DNA of 41,585 bases from an uncultured Bacteroidales bacterium (GCA_905234665.1 CAJOIV010000035.1:31370-72954); one strand, 5' to 3'. Counted from the stretch's first letter, positions 25,398 to 34,535 are shown. Translations and numbers: made by a program. Notes: generated from the letters alone by a model not told the origin.

Positions 25398-26540
25398 ATG
25401 CATATAGCCTCGCTCAAACTCGCCAACTTCAAGACCTACACCGACCTCGATGTGGAGTTCTGCCCCAACGTCAACTGTCTGGTGGGCGACAACGGGGTGG
25501 GGAAGACCAACCTCCTGGAAGCCATCTACTACCTCTCCTTCTGCAAGAGTTTCAGCAGCCTGCCCGACACACTGAACATCCGCGCCGGCGAGGACTTCTT
25601 CGCCATCCACGGCACCTACGCCATCGAGGGCCCGGAGTCCGCGACAACGGAGGAGGTGAAGGTCTCCTGCGTGCAGAAACGCGGCCAGCCCAAGCAGATG
25701 CTCTGGGGCAAGAAAGCCTACAAGACCCTGGGTGAGCATATCGGCCGCATCCCCCTGGTGATGGTTTCGCCTGCCGACCAGGCCATCATCAACGGCGGTA
25801 GCGACGTGCGGCGGAAATTCCTCGACGGCATCCTCTCGCAGGTCGACCACGGATACCTCAACCACCTCCTGCAATACCAAAAAGCCCTCGAACAGCGCAA
25901 CCGGCTGCTGAAGCAGATGTACGAAGACCGCGTCTGGGACGAACCCGCCGTGGCCCTCTGGGACGACCAGCTCGTGCGCCACGGACAGGTGCTCTACGAC
26001 GGCCGCCGCGCCTTCCTCGAAGAGTTCAAGCCCCTGTTCGACGAGTACTTCTCGTGGATTACCGGCAATACGTCAGCCCGGACACCGGGTCGCGAGGAGG
26101 GCCGCATGGAGTATGTCACCAGAGCCTCCTGCCCTCTGCAGCAGCAGCTGGACGAAGCCCGCCAGGCAGACAAATACGCCCAATACACCACCGTCGGACC
26201 CCACAAGGACGACCTCGAGCTGTCGATTGGAGACTTCTCCGTCAAGCGCTTCGGCTCGCAGGGACAACAGAAAACCTTCGCTCTGGCCATGAAACTGGCC
26301 CAGTTCGAATACATCTACCGCCACTGCGGGCGTAAACCCATCCTGCTGCTCGACGACATCTTCGACAAACTGGACCTCGGACGCGTCACCCAGCTGGTGC
26401 ATCTCGTGGGCAGCGACCGTTTCGGGCAGGTCTTCCTGACCGACACCCAGCCCGGCCGCGTGCAGCAGATATTCCAGCAGATACCCCAGGTGGAACACAT
26501 GATATTCACAGTAACTCCAGGCACCCTGAATGTACAGTAA
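25398..26540 (+). CDS. recF: RecF, DNA replication and repair ATPase
   Basis: SMC-like ATPase that loads RecA at gaps with RecOR. The 380-residue protein starts at the ATG after the repeat leader and begins with the RecF pattern IASLKLANFKTYTDLDVEF. Walker A GDNGVGKTN lies at 30-38, the signature FGSQGQQKT near residue 288, Walker B ILLLDDIFDKLD near residue 317, and the family ending MIFTVTPGTL. Residues about 225-231 (TSARTPG) are encoded by a copy of the 20-nt palindrome (26072-26091), in a variable region of the family, so the protein is probably still functional. The stop overlaps the DUF721 gene start by 11 nt. Confidence 0.93.
   Translation: MHIASLKLANFKTYTDLDVEFCPNVNCLVGDNGVGKTNLLEAIYYLSFCKSFSSLPDTLNIRAGEDFFAIHGTYAIEGPESATTEEVKVSCVQKRGQPKQMLWGKKAYKTLGEHIGRIPLVMVSPADQAIINGGSDVRRKFLDGILSQVDHGYLNHLLQYQKALEQRNRLLKQMYEDRVWDEPAVALWDDQLVRHGQVLYDGRRAFLEEFKPLFDEYFSWITGNTSARTPGREEGRMEYVTRASCPLQQQLDEARQADKYAQYTTVGPHKDDLELSIGDFSVKRFGSQGQQKTFALAMKLAQFEYIYRHCGRKPILLLDDIFDKLDLGRVTQLVHLVGSDRFGQVFLTDTQPGRVQQIFQQIPQVEHMIFTVTPGTLNVQ
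26072..26091. repeat. 20-nt palindromic element, copy 3 (inside recF)
   Basis: GTCAGCCCGGACACCGGGTC, identical to the copy at 15535. Inserted in frame, encoding TSARTPG in the RecF variable region. Confidence 0.75.
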
Positions 26541-26817
26541 CGAACATACGCTGCAAGACCTCCTCCAACAGGCTTTCCGCCGCCTCGATATGGACGACAC
26601 CGTCACCGAGATAGAGGTGCGGCGCATGTACAACGCCTTGGTAGGCGACCTCATCAGCCGCCTCACATGGAAGCTGACCTTCAAGGACGGGGTCCTCACG
26701 GCCAAGATGGCCTCGGCGGCCCTGCGCCAGGAACTCTTCTATCGACGCAACTCCCTCATGGATAAAATCAACGACAACCTCGGCCGCAAGGCCGTCAAAG
26801 AGATACGGTTCCTATGA
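26530..26817 (+). CDS. DUF721 (DciA-like) protein
   Basis: A 95-residue protein with the DUF721 pattern: a helix (LQDLLQQAFRRL), then a beta-rich core with LTWKLTFKDGVLTAKMASAALRQEL and a C-terminal LGRKAVKEIRF. DciA-type proteins of this family help load the replicative helicase in many bacteria. Position directly after recF, with an 11-nt overlap, is a typical Bacteroidetes arrangement. Its stop overlaps the ABC exporter start by ATGA. Small size makes the function call tentative. Confidence 0.85.
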   Translation: MYSNEHTLQDLLQQAFRRLDMDDTVTEIEVRRMYNALVGDLISRLTWKLTFKDGVLTAKMASAALRQELFYRRNSLMDKINDNLGRKAVKEIRFL

Positions 26818-27278
26818 AGACACTGCTGCAAGCCCTCGACATGATACGCCGCTGCCACCCCCGCTCGTTCTGGTGGCGGATATTCTATGTCGTGCTGCAG
26901 AGCGTCCTGCCCCTGGTGAACCTCTATGTCTTGAAGATGCTCGTCGACGGGATAACCACATCCACGGTGCCTACAATTCTCAATTGTCAATTGTCAATTC
27001 TTAATTTAGTCGTCCTCTATTGCCTCATCTTCCTGCTCAACCGGCTGGTGTCCATCCTCAGCGGGCTGAACAACGACATCATGACCCAACGGCTGAGCAG
27101 TCGGCCCGCCTCGACATGGCCTATTTCGACAACCCCGCCTACCACGACACCTTCCACCGTGCGCAGCAGGAGGCGGCGTTCCGCCCGTTGCAGATCCTCA
27201 ACGGCTTCATGGGCCTCATCGGCGCCGTCATCTCCATCGTGGGCATCGTGGCCATGCTGGCCACGGCGTCGTGGCTGA
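26814..27278 (+). pseudogene. ABC exporter, N-terminal part of a broken gene
   Basis: The frame starts MKTLLQALDMIRRCHPRSFWW, followed by a first membrane segment (YVVLQSVLPLVNLYVLKMLV) and a second (LVVLYCLIFLLNRLV) of a type 1 exporter. A low-complexity repeat (26972-27005) is inserted in the loop between them. Past about 27090 (NDIMTQRLS) the frame leaves the exporter sequence and ends in an out-of-register tail at 27278. The real continuation (QSARLDMAYFDNPAYHDTF) starts at about 27098 in another frame. Roughly a dozen residues expected between RL and QSARLD are also missing, so a small out-of-frame deletion is the simplest explanation. Confidence 0.8.
26972..27005. repeat. AATTGTCAATT repeat inside the ABC exporter
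   Basis: Repeats of AATTGTCAATT-like units that encode ILNCQLSILNL in the loop between the first two membrane helices, an in-frame insertion. Confidence 0.65.
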
Positions 27279-28495
27279 TCATCGTGGTGATGGTGGTGGC
27301 CGTGCTGCCCTCGTTCTTCGTGCGGCTGGTGAAGTCGAAACGCCTCTACGCCTTCCGCCGCGAGAGCACCCAGGACTACCGCCGCACCTCCTACTACTCG
27401 GCATTGCTCGGCGGACGCGATTTTGCCAAGGAGATGCGCACCTTCGGCCTTTCGGCCTACTTCCGCGCCCGCTATCTGGAAGTGCGCCGCCGGCTGGTCG
27501 CCCGACTTTTCGCCATCTCGCGGAGGCTGGCGGCCTACGATGCCGTCTGCGCCGTTGTCGAGACCGCGGCCCTCTTCTTCATCGTGATGTTCCTCTTCAT
27601 GAGCACCGTCAAGGGGTCCCTCACGGTGGGTTCCTTCGTGATGCTCTTCGAGGCATTCCGCCGCGGCCAGAGCCAGCTCAGCACCCTCGTCGCCAGCGTC
27701 AGCGCCCTCTACGACAACCGTCTGTTCATCGGCAACCTCTTCGAGTTCCTCGACCTCGAACCCCGCATCGTCAGTCCCCAGGACCCCGTGCCTTTTCCCG
27801 AGAAGGTGGAGAGCGTGGAGTTCCGCGACATCACCTTCCGCTATCCCGACATGGACCACGACGTGCTGAGCCATTACTCCCTCATTGCCCGCGCGGGCGA
27901 AATCACACGCATCGAGGGACAGAACGGCTTTGGCAAGACAACCCTCCTCAAACTCCTGCTGCGCCTCTACGACACCGACGGCGGTCAGGTGCTCGTCAAC
28001 GGCATCGACGTGCGGCGTTACGACCTCAAAGGGCTGCGTCGCGGCATCGGCGCCGTCTTCCAGGACTTCGTGCGCTTCTACGCCACCGCCGCCGAGAATA
28101 TCGCCTTCGGCAACATAGGACACACTCCTCAGTCACTTCGTGACAGCTCCCCTAACTTAGGGGAGCAGCTAGCTGCCGCACCAATAGCCAACAGCCAATC
28201 ACCAATCACCAATATTCGCAAGGCAGCCGAAATGGCGGGGGCCGACAGTTTCATCGAGAGGCTCCCCAAGGGCTATGACACCCAGTTGGGCCGCATGTTC
28301 GATGGCGGCGAGGACCTCAGCATGGGCCAGTGGCAGCGCATCGCACTCGCCCGCCAGCTCTACAGCGACGCGCCCGTCCTCCTCTTCGACGAGCCCACGG
28401 CATGGATGGATGTCCCCACACGCGAACATTTCGAGAAGACCCTCCAAAGCCTCAAAGAACAGAACAAAGTCATCATCCTCATCAAACATATATAA
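27098..28495 (+). pseudogene. ABC exporter, remaining TMD and ATPase domain, C-terminally truncated
   Basis: This part holds the other membrane segments (GFMGLIGAVISIVGIVAMLA; LFFIVMFLFM) and the nucleotide-binding domain: Walker A GQNGFGKTTLL, Q-loop VFQDFVRFYATA, signature LSMGQWQRIALARQ and Walker B VLLFDEPTAWMD. It ends at IILIKHI, where homologues continue about 60 residues past the H-loop, so the C-terminus is lost and the next gene starts 4 nt later. A palindromic element plus repeat (28122-28215) is inserted between the Q-loop and signature. With the frameshift upstream, the exporter is very likely inactive. Exported substrate is unknown. Confidence 0.82.
28122..28215. mobile_element. 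Palindromic insertion plus CAATCACCAAT repeat inside the ABC gene
   Basis: Two adjacent hairpins: GTCAC-TTC-GTGAC (28132-28144), then GCTCCCCTA/TAGGGGAGC around ACT (28146-28166). They are followed by the AGCTAGCT palindrome and by CAATCACCAATCACCAAT repeats to about 28213. In frame it adds about 30 residues. It resembles small mobile palindromic repeats known between genes in gut bacteria (recollection, not searched). Confidence 0.65.
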
Positions 28496-28498
28496 TAT

Positions 28499-29953
28499 AT
28501 GGTATACTCCTTAGCACCTATCAACACCAAAGACTACGACGGAACAATGGTCGTGTTATACGGCAACGAGGTCAGCGACCGCAACCTGCCCCTTGCCAAG
28601 CGCGAACTCGAATACCTCAAGCAGCGCCGCGAGGAGGACTCCAAGTCGATTGTGCGTTTCGACCGTCTGCCCAACCATCTCTTCGTCGTCAATTTCGATT
28701 CGGAGAAGCAAGCCGCCCAATGTCAGGAACAGTTGCGCCGCAGTGCTGCCAAGCTTGTCGCCATCCTCGACACCCTCAAGGTCGACACCATCGCCGTCAC
28801 CGCCGAGGGCACCCTCCCCGAGGAGATGGTGGCCTTCCTCGAAGGTCTCACGCTGGCCGACTACCGTTTCGACCGCTACAAGTCCCAAGCCGCCCACCAT
28901 ATCGCCAAGGTCACCATCGACCAGGCTTTCCTCAAACAGGAAGAACTCGATGCCAACCTGCGTCTCTGGAACCGCATCCATTGGTGCCGCGAGTGGGTCA
29001 ACACCCCCGTGGCCGACCTCAATGCCGCCGAGTTTGCCGAGCAGCTGGAGACCATCGCACGCGATATGGACCATGTCGAGTGCACCGTCTTCGACAAGAA
29101 GAAGATTGAGTCGCTGCGCATGGGTGGCCTGCTGGCCGTCAATCGCGGCAGCGTCGACGAGCCCCGCTTCGTGGTGCTCGAATACAAGCCCGCCGTGGCA
29201 GTCAACGCCAAGCCCGTCGCCCTCGTGGGCAAGGGCATCATGTACGACACCGGCGGCCTCAACATCAAGCCCGACGACTACATGCAGGAGATGAAGTCCG
29301 ACATGGCCGGCGCCGCCACCATGGCCTCCGTGCTCTTCGCCGCCGCCGACAACCAGCTGCCCGTGCACATCGTGGCGCTCCTGCCCATGACAGACAACCG
29401 GCCGGGCTTCAACGCCTATGCCGCCGACGATATCCTCACCATGTACGACGGCACCACCGTCGAGGTCATCAACACCGATGCCGAGGGCCGTCTCATCCTC
29501 GCCGACGCCATCGCCTTCGCAGTCGACAAATACAACCCCGAACTGCTCATAGACGCTGCCACACTCACCGGCGCCGCCGTCCGCACCATCAGCACCTTCG
29601 GCATTGCCGCCATGCAGCAGAACGCCGCCAATCCCTTGAGCCTCCTCAAGGTGGTCGGCGAGCAGGTCTACGAGCGCCTCGTCGAGTTCCCCTTCTGGGA
29701 GGAATACGACGAGCTCATCAAGTCCGACATGGCCGACGTAAAGAACTGCGGCACAGCCCAGGCGGGTACCATCACGGCGGGCAAGTTCCTCGCCCGCTTC
29801 GCCAAGCAGACCCCCTACATCCACCTCGATATCGCAGGCGTGGCCTACTTCACCAAACCCCAGCACTACTACGCCGTCGGCGCCTCGGGCTACTCCATCC
29901 GCCTCCTCTACGCCTTCCTCCAGACATACGACCTTTTGAATAAATCAAGATAA
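28499..29953 (+). CDS. Leucyl aminopeptidase (M17 family)
   Basis: A cytoplasmic metallo-aminopeptidase of 484 residues. The N-terminal half is a regulatory-like alpha/beta domain; the C-terminal half has the M17 motifs: the metal/substrate Lys and Asp in VGKGIMYDTGGLNIK, KSDMAGAATMASVL, LPMTDN and the signature NTDAEGRLILADA. It is broadly PepA-like. The ATG at 28499 follows the truncated ABC gene within a few bases, so its promoter or leader may have been affected by that deletion. Peptide recycling is the likely role, with no specific substrate known. Confidence 0.92.
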   Translation: MVYSLAPINTKDYDGTMVVLYGNEVSDRNLPLAKRELEYLKQRREEDSKSIVRFDRLPNHLFVVNFDSEKQAAQCQEQLRRSAAKLVAILDTLKVDTIAVTAEGTLPEEMVAFLEGLTLADYRFDRYKSQAAHHIAKVTIDQAFLKQEELDANLRLWNRIHWCREWVNTPVADLNAAEFAEQLETIARDMDHVECTVFDKKKIESLRMGGLLAVNRGSVDEPRFVVLEYKPAVAVNAKPVALVGKGIMYDTGGLNIKPDDYMQEMKSDMAGAATMASVLFAAADNQLPVHIVALLPMTDNRPGFNAYAADDILTMYDGTTVEVINTDAEGRLILADAIAFAVDKYNPELLIDAATLTGAAVRTISTFGIAAMQQNAANPLSLLKVVGEQVYERLVEFPFWEEYDELIKSDMADVKNCGTAQAGTITAGKFLARFAKQTPYIHLDIAGVAYFTKPQHYYAVGASGYSIRLLYAFLQTYDLLNKSR

Positions 29954-30008
29954 TATCCCCCATTCACCTTAGTAATATATTGTCCACAGTTTAACCATCC
30001 CTCAGATT

Positions 30009-31058
30009 ATGGAAGAAAAGAAACCCAATAACAACAATCGCGTCCGCCTCGCTATCACCCAGGGCGACATCAACGGTGTCGGCTACGAAGTTATCCTCAA
30101 GACCTTCAGCGACAACCGTATGTACGATATCTGCACCCCCATCCTGTACGGCTCGACCAAGGTGGCCTCCTACCACAAAAAGCTCCTTGCTCAGCATCAG
30201 GATATGACATTCAGCGCCCTCAACGACGCCTCCGAGGCCTCCCCAAAACGCTTCAACGTCGTAAACCTCACCAACGACGAGATTAAAATCGACATCGGAC
30301 GCTCCACCGACGTGGCGGGCCTCCAGTCGAGACTCTCCCTCAATGCCGCCTGCGCAGACTTGAAGGCCGGCAAGGTCGACGTCCTCGTCACCGCCCCCAT
30401 CAACAAAAAGAACATCCAGGCCCCCGACTTCGACTTTCCTGGCCACACAGAGTATCTCTCCCACCAGTTCGGCTGCAGCAGCCTCATGATGATGGTATGC
30501 GACCGTATCCGCATCGGCATTGTCACCAACCACCTCGCACTGAAAGATGTACCCGCCGCCATCACCCACAACCTCCTCTTCGACAAACTCATGCTCATGA
30601 ACGAGTCCCTCAAGCGCGACTTTGGCGTCCCCATGCCCAAAATCGCCGTGCTGGCCCTCGACCCCCATGCGGGCGACAACGGCATCATCGGCGACCAGGA
30701 CATGACGGTCGTGAAGCCCGTCATCGACGAGGTGCAGAAGAAGGGCGTCCTCGCCTACGGACCCTATCCCTCCGACGGCTTCTTCGGCAGTAGCGAGTTC
30801 AACAAGTTCGACGGCGTCCTCGCTCTCTACCACGACCAGGGTCTCATCCCCTTCAAACTCATGTCGTTCACCGAAGGCGTCAACTACACTGCCGGATTAC
30901 CCTACGTCCGCACCTCGCCCGCCCACGGCACAGGATACGACATCGCCGGCAAGGACAAAGCCTCTGAACAGTCGTTCCGCAGCGCCGTCTACCTGGCCTG
31001 CAACATCCTCCGCAACCGCAAGGAGTACGACGAACTCACCGCCAACCCCTTGAAGTAA
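30009..31058 (+). CDS. pdxA: 4-hydroxythreonine-4-phosphate dehydrogenase
   Basis: Enzyme of the DXP-dependent vitamin B6 pathway: oxidises and decarboxylates 4-phosphohydroxy-threonine before condensation by PdxJ. The 349-residue protein has ITQGDINGVGYEV (substrate binding), the metal-binding histidines in FPGHTEYL, ALDPHAGDNG and PAHGTGYDIAG, and the catalytic-region Asp in YHDQGLIPFK. The length is normal. It starts 55 nt after the aminopeptidase and is followed by a repeat leader and polA. No other B6 genes are in the window. A PdxA2-type role in sugar metabolism is the main alternative. Confidence 0.94.
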   Translation: MEEKKPNNNNRVRLAITQGDINGVGYEVILKTFSDNRMYDICTPILYGSTKVASYHKKLLAQHQDMTFSALNDASEASPKRFNVVNLTNDEIKIDIGRSTDVAGLQSRLSLNAACADLKAGKVDVLVTAPINKKNIQAPDFDFPGHTEYLSHQFGCSSLMMMVCDRIRIGIVTNHLALKDVPAAITHNLLFDKLMLMNESLKRDFGVPMPKIAVLALDPHAGDNGIIGDQDMTVVKPVIDEVQKKGVLAYGPYPSDGFFGSSEFNKFDGVLALYHDQGLIPFKLMSFTEGVNYTAGLPYVRTSPAHGTGYDIAGKDKASEQSFRSAVYLACNILRNRKEYDELTANPLK

Positions 31059-31085
31059 TTGAAAATTGAGAATTGAAAATTGAAA
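31059..31085. repeat. AATTGAAAATTGA leader repeat before polA
   Basis: AATTGAAAATTGAGAATTG-type units fill the gap between the pdxA stop and the polA ATG (31086). The same sequence family occurs before the NUDIX gene at 35677. Confidence 0.7.
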
Positions 31086-33722
31086 ATGCGCACGCTTCTT
31101 CTCTTTGACGGTATGGCGATGGTCTATCGCGCCTATTACGCCCTCAACGGTGCCAGCCGCACCAACTCGAAAGGCGTGAACACCTCGGCGACCCTGGGCT
31201 TCACCACCACCCTCTACGACCTCCTCAAGCGTCTCGCACCCACTCACGCAGCCGTGGCCTTCGACCTCCATGGTCCCACCTTCCGGCATCAGATGTATGC
31301 CGACTACAAGGCCAACCGCGAACCCACCCCCGAGGTCATCCTCAACTCGATGGACGACATCTGCGACATCATCCGCGCCTTCCGCCTCCCCATTCTCACC
31401 TGCGAGGGCTACGAGGCCGACGACGTTATCGGCACCGTTGCACATTGGGCTGAAAACCAGGGGTTCGACAGGGTTGTGATGGTCACGCCCGACAAAGACT
31501 TTGGCCAGCTGGTCACCTCTCGCGTCTATCTTTACCGTTTCGGACGCATGGGCCGCCCCGACCAGATGATGGGTCCCGCCGAAGTGCAGGAGAAATTCTC
31601 CGTCCAGCGCCCTGAGCAGGTCAAGGACCTCCTCGGCCTCTGGGGCGATGCCTCCGACAATATCCCCGGCATCAGGGGAATAGGGGAGAAGACCGCCAAG
31701 AAACTTATCGCCAAGTTCGGCACCATCGAGGAGATGGTCGCCCACGCCGACGAAATCGCCAACGACAAGGTGAGAAACCTCGTGCAGGAACACGGCCAAC
31801 AGGCCATCTTTAGCAAACAGCTGGCAACCATCGCACTCGATGTTCCCATCGACCTCTCTGAAGAGTCGCTCCGCATCGTCACTCCCGACTATCCGCGCCT
31901 GCAGGAAATATTCTCCCGACTGGAATTCCGCAACCTCACCCGCCGCATCGTGACCGACCTGTCCGTCTCCAACCCTTCGGCCATTGCGAGTTTCACCTCA
32001 AAGCCCGAACCGCCGTCGCGCAAGACCCCTCAGCTTCAGCAGGAACTCACCCTCTTTGACACTCCTGTCGTCGACACCGCCCGTGCCACAGAGATACAGA
32101 CCCTTGACGAACTCCCCGCCGATGGCGACGTGGCCATCTTCTTCTCCGGAGCCACCCTCGCCGTGGCAAGCAGCGCCGACGAGGTCTATATCACCACGGT
32201 GGGCGAGGTCGACCTGCCACGTCTCCGCACTCTCCTCCAAAATCCTGCCACCCTCAAGCTCTGCCACGACCTCAAAGCCCTCAAATACATGCTTCGGGAG
32301 CTGGATATCGCCCTTGCAGGCCAGGTCTTTGACGTCCAACTGGCACACTACCTCGTCGATGCCGAGGCTCGCCACACGCTCGACAGCATCTCCCTCGCAC
32401 TCCTCGGCAGCGAGCCCGACGGAGCCGTCCAGTGTTCCACGGCCCTCTGGCAGATATATCCTCTTCTGGCGGCAAAACTCACAGACGCAGGCCTCGAAAA
32501 ACTCTACACCGAAGTCGAACTGCCTCTTGTCGATGTCCTTATCAGCATGGAGGAAGAAGGTGTCCGCATCGATGTCGATGCCCTGCGCGACTATTCCGCA
32601 CGCCTCTCTGCCGAGCGCGACGGGATAGAACGACGCATCCACGAACTGGCGGGACAGGCATTCAACATCTCGTCCCCCAAGCAGTTGGGCGAAGTACTTT
32701 ACGAGAAACTCCGGGTCACCGACAAACCTCCACGCACCGCCACCAAGCAGTACTCCACAGCCGAAGACGTCCTTGAAAAACTGAAGGACAGCCACCCCGT
32801 CGTGGGCCTTGTGTTGGAGTACCGTTCCCTCTCCAAACTCATCGGCACCTACCTCGACTCGTTCCCCAAACTCATCAATCCCGCCACCGGCCGACTCCAT
32901 ACCGTCTACAACCAGACCGTTACCGCCACCGGCCGACTCTCTTCCTCGAACCCCAACCTGCAGAATATACCCATCCGTACCGAACGGGGCCGCGAGATAC
33001 GCCGTGCCTTTGTGGCACGCGACGAGAACTATATCCTTCTCGCCGCAGACTACTCCCAAATCGAGCTCCGCATCATCGCCTCGGAGGCACATGATGAACA
33101 CATGATGGCCGCCTTTGCCAACCATCAGGATATCCATGCCTCCACGGCGGCCAAGATATACAAGCTACCCATCGAGGAGGTCACTAAAGACCAGCGCCGC
33201 AACGCCAAATCGGTTAACTTCGGCATCGTCTATGGCATCTCGGCTTTCGGCCTCAGCGAACAACTCGGCATCTCCCGCAAGGAAGCCGCCGCCCTCATCG
33301 AAGAGTATTTCACCCAGTATCCCGCCATCAAGCGGTATATCGACAACTCCATCGCCACAGCCCGTGAACACGGTTACGCCCAGACCCTTCTCGGCCGTCG
33401 CCGTTATCTGCCCGACATCAACTCCCGCAACCCCTCGGCCCGCAGCTTCGCCGAGCGCAACGCCGTCAATATGCCCATACAGGGCACCTCGGCCGACATG
33501 ATAAAGATTGCCATGAACCGGATTCACAAGGCATTCCTGGACAAGGGCCTCCGTTCCCGGATGCTCCTACAGGTGCACGATGAGCTTGTCTTCGACTGCT
33601 ATCGTCCAGAAGAGCAGCAAGTCCGGGCCATAGTCGAAGATGCTATGCTCAACGCCCTCCCGCTATCCATACCCATCGAAGTCAGCATCGACGTTGGTGA
33701 CAACTGGCTCGACGCCCATTAA
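31086..33722 (+). CDS. polA: DNA polymerase I, proofreading domain degenerate
   Basis: An 878-residue family A polymerase for repair and primer removal. It has a 5' exonuclease domain (about residues 1-290: LLLFDGMAMVYRAYYAL, EADDVIGTVA, TPDKDFGQLV), a middle 3'-5' exonuclease-like domain (about 325-490) and the polymerase domain, with motif A DYSQIELR (Asp655), motif B RRNAKSVNFGIVYG and motif C QVHDELVFD (Asp832). In the middle domain the DxE site reads FFSGATL (about 345-352), and the later Asp positions (DLKALKYML; QCSTALWQIY) are also lost, so proofreading is probably absent, as in Taq polymerase. The ATG at 31086 is used; TTG at 31080 would add two residues inside the repeat. Confidence 0.95.
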   Translation: MRTLLLFDGMAMVYRAYYALNGASRTNSKGVNTSATLGFTTTLYDLLKRLAPTHAAVAFDLHGPTFRHQMYADYKANREPTPEVILNSMDDICDIIRAFRLPILTCEGYEADDVIGTVAHWAENQGFDRVVMVTPDKDFGQLVTSRVYLYRFGRMGRPDQMMGPAEVQEKFSVQRPEQVKDLLGLWGDASDNIPGIRGIGEKTAKKLIAKFGTIEEMVAHADEIANDKVRNLVQEHGQQAIFSKQLATIALDVPIDLSEESLRIVTPDYPRLQEIFSRLEFRNLTRRIVTDLSVSNPSAIASFTSKPEPPSRKTPQLQQELTLFDTPVVDTARATEIQTLDELPADGDVAIFFSGATLAVASSADEVYITTVGEVDLPRLRTLLQNPATLKLCHDLKALKYMLRELDIALAGQVFDVQLAHYLVDAEARHTLDSISLALLGSEPDGAVQCSTALWQIYPLLAAKLTDAGLEKLYTEVELPLVDVLISMEEEGVRIDVDALRDYSARLSAERDGIERRIHELAGQAFNISSPKQLGEVLYEKLRVTDKPPRTATKQYSTAEDVLEKLKDSHPVVGLVLEYRSLSKLIGTYLDSFPKLINPATGRLHTVYNQTVTATGRLSSSNPNLQNIPIRTERGREIRRAFVARDENYILLAADYSQIELRIIASEAHDEHMMAAFANHQDIHASTAAKIYKLPIEEVTKDQRRNAKSVNFGIVYGISAFGLSEQLGISRKEAAALIEEYFTQYPAIKRYIDNSIATAREHGYAQTLLGRRRYLPDINSRNPSARSFAERNAVNMPIQGTSADMIKIAMNRIHKAFLDKGLRSRMLLQVHDELVFDCYRPEEQQVRAIVEDAMLNALPLSIPIEVSIDVGDNWLDAH

Positions 33723-33726
33723 TAAA

Positions 33727-33775
33727 GTCCATTGTTTAGAGTTTAATGCTTAAAGTTTAACACTTAAAGATTTCC
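33727..33775. repeat. AGTTTAA-type leader repeat before the LRR gene
   Basis: GTTTAGAGTTTAATGCTTAAAGTTTAACACTTAAAG-like units run from the polA end to a few bases before the LRR start. Confidence 0.55.
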
Positions 33776-33779
33776 CATT

Positions 33780-34535
33780 ATGAAAAAGATTCTTCCCCTC
33801 CTCGCCTTCACCCTTCTGGCTGTAGCAGCCTCGGCGCAGACCTTCAACCTGACCACCCCTTCGGGCCATGTGCTTTACTACTCTGTGGTCGATGAGGGCC
33901 AGGTGAACATCGTCTTCCACGCAGAGTATCCAGAGCTCCTTGGTGGAGACATCGATGTGCCGCGTTCTGTCAAGTACAACGGTGCCAACTACATCGTCAC
34001 CGGTGTCGCCGACGGTGCCTTTGCCAACTGCATCCGCATCAAAAGTGTCACTCTGCCCACCACCCTCTACACCATCGGCGACCGTGCTTTCCTGCGCTGC
34101 ACCGACCTGCGCATCGTCCGCCTTCCCAAGACCCTTTCCTCCATCGGCGCCCATGCCTTCGAGGGCTGCACGGCTTTGGTCGATGTCGTCCTGCCCAATG
34201 CCGTGTCTGAGATAGGAGAGTACGTTTTTGCTGGTTGCGCCAATGTGCGTCATTTCGTCCTGTCTCATGGATTGACCGACATTCCTGAAGGCGCTTTTGA
34301 AGGCTGTACTTCCCTCACAGACATCCTCATCCCCGAGCAGGTCTCCACCATCGCTTGCACCTCCTTCAAGGGTTACAAAGCCCTTACGGTCGTCGTCATG
34401 CTCAACAACCTCCCCCCAACCCCTGGTTGCGAAGAACCGTTCGGCAGAGAAGTCACCATCCGTGTCCCTGCCCGTGCTTTCGATGCCTACAAAGCCTCCA
34501 CCGCCTGGGGCCAGTACACCCTCCAGTCACTCTGA
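33780..34535 (+). CDS. Secreted leucine-rich repeat protein (BspA-like LRR_5)
   Basis: A 251-residue protein with a signal peptide (MKKILPLLAFTLLAVAASAQ). The mature part begins with a short beta segment and then at least four LRR_5 units of the type VTLPTTLYTIGDRAFLRCTD, VRLPKTLSSIGAHAF and VLPNAVSEIGEYVFAGC. BspA-like repeats are common in Bacteroidetes surface proteins that bind host or bacterial ligands. No C-terminal sorting domain is visible. The C-terminal segment (VPARAFDAYKASTAWGQYTLQSL) is the usual LRR_5 cap. Confidence 0.85.
   Translation: MKKILPLLAFTLLAVAASAQTFNLTTPSGHVLYYSVVDEGQVNIVFHAEYPELLGGDIDVPRSVKYNGANYIVTGVADGAFANCIRIKSVTLPTTLYTIGDRAFLRCTDLRIVRLPKTLSSIGAHAFEGCTALVDVVLPNAVSEIGEYVFAGCANVRHFVLSHGLTDIPEGAFEGCTSLTDILIPEQVSTIACTSFKGYKALTVVVMLNNLPPTPGCEEPFGREVTIRVPARAFDAYKASTAWGQYTLQSL

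Noticed and set aside
27017..28123. 368-codon minus-strand frame antisense to the ABC exporter
   Set aside because: Shadow frame; the exporter motifs are on the plus strand.
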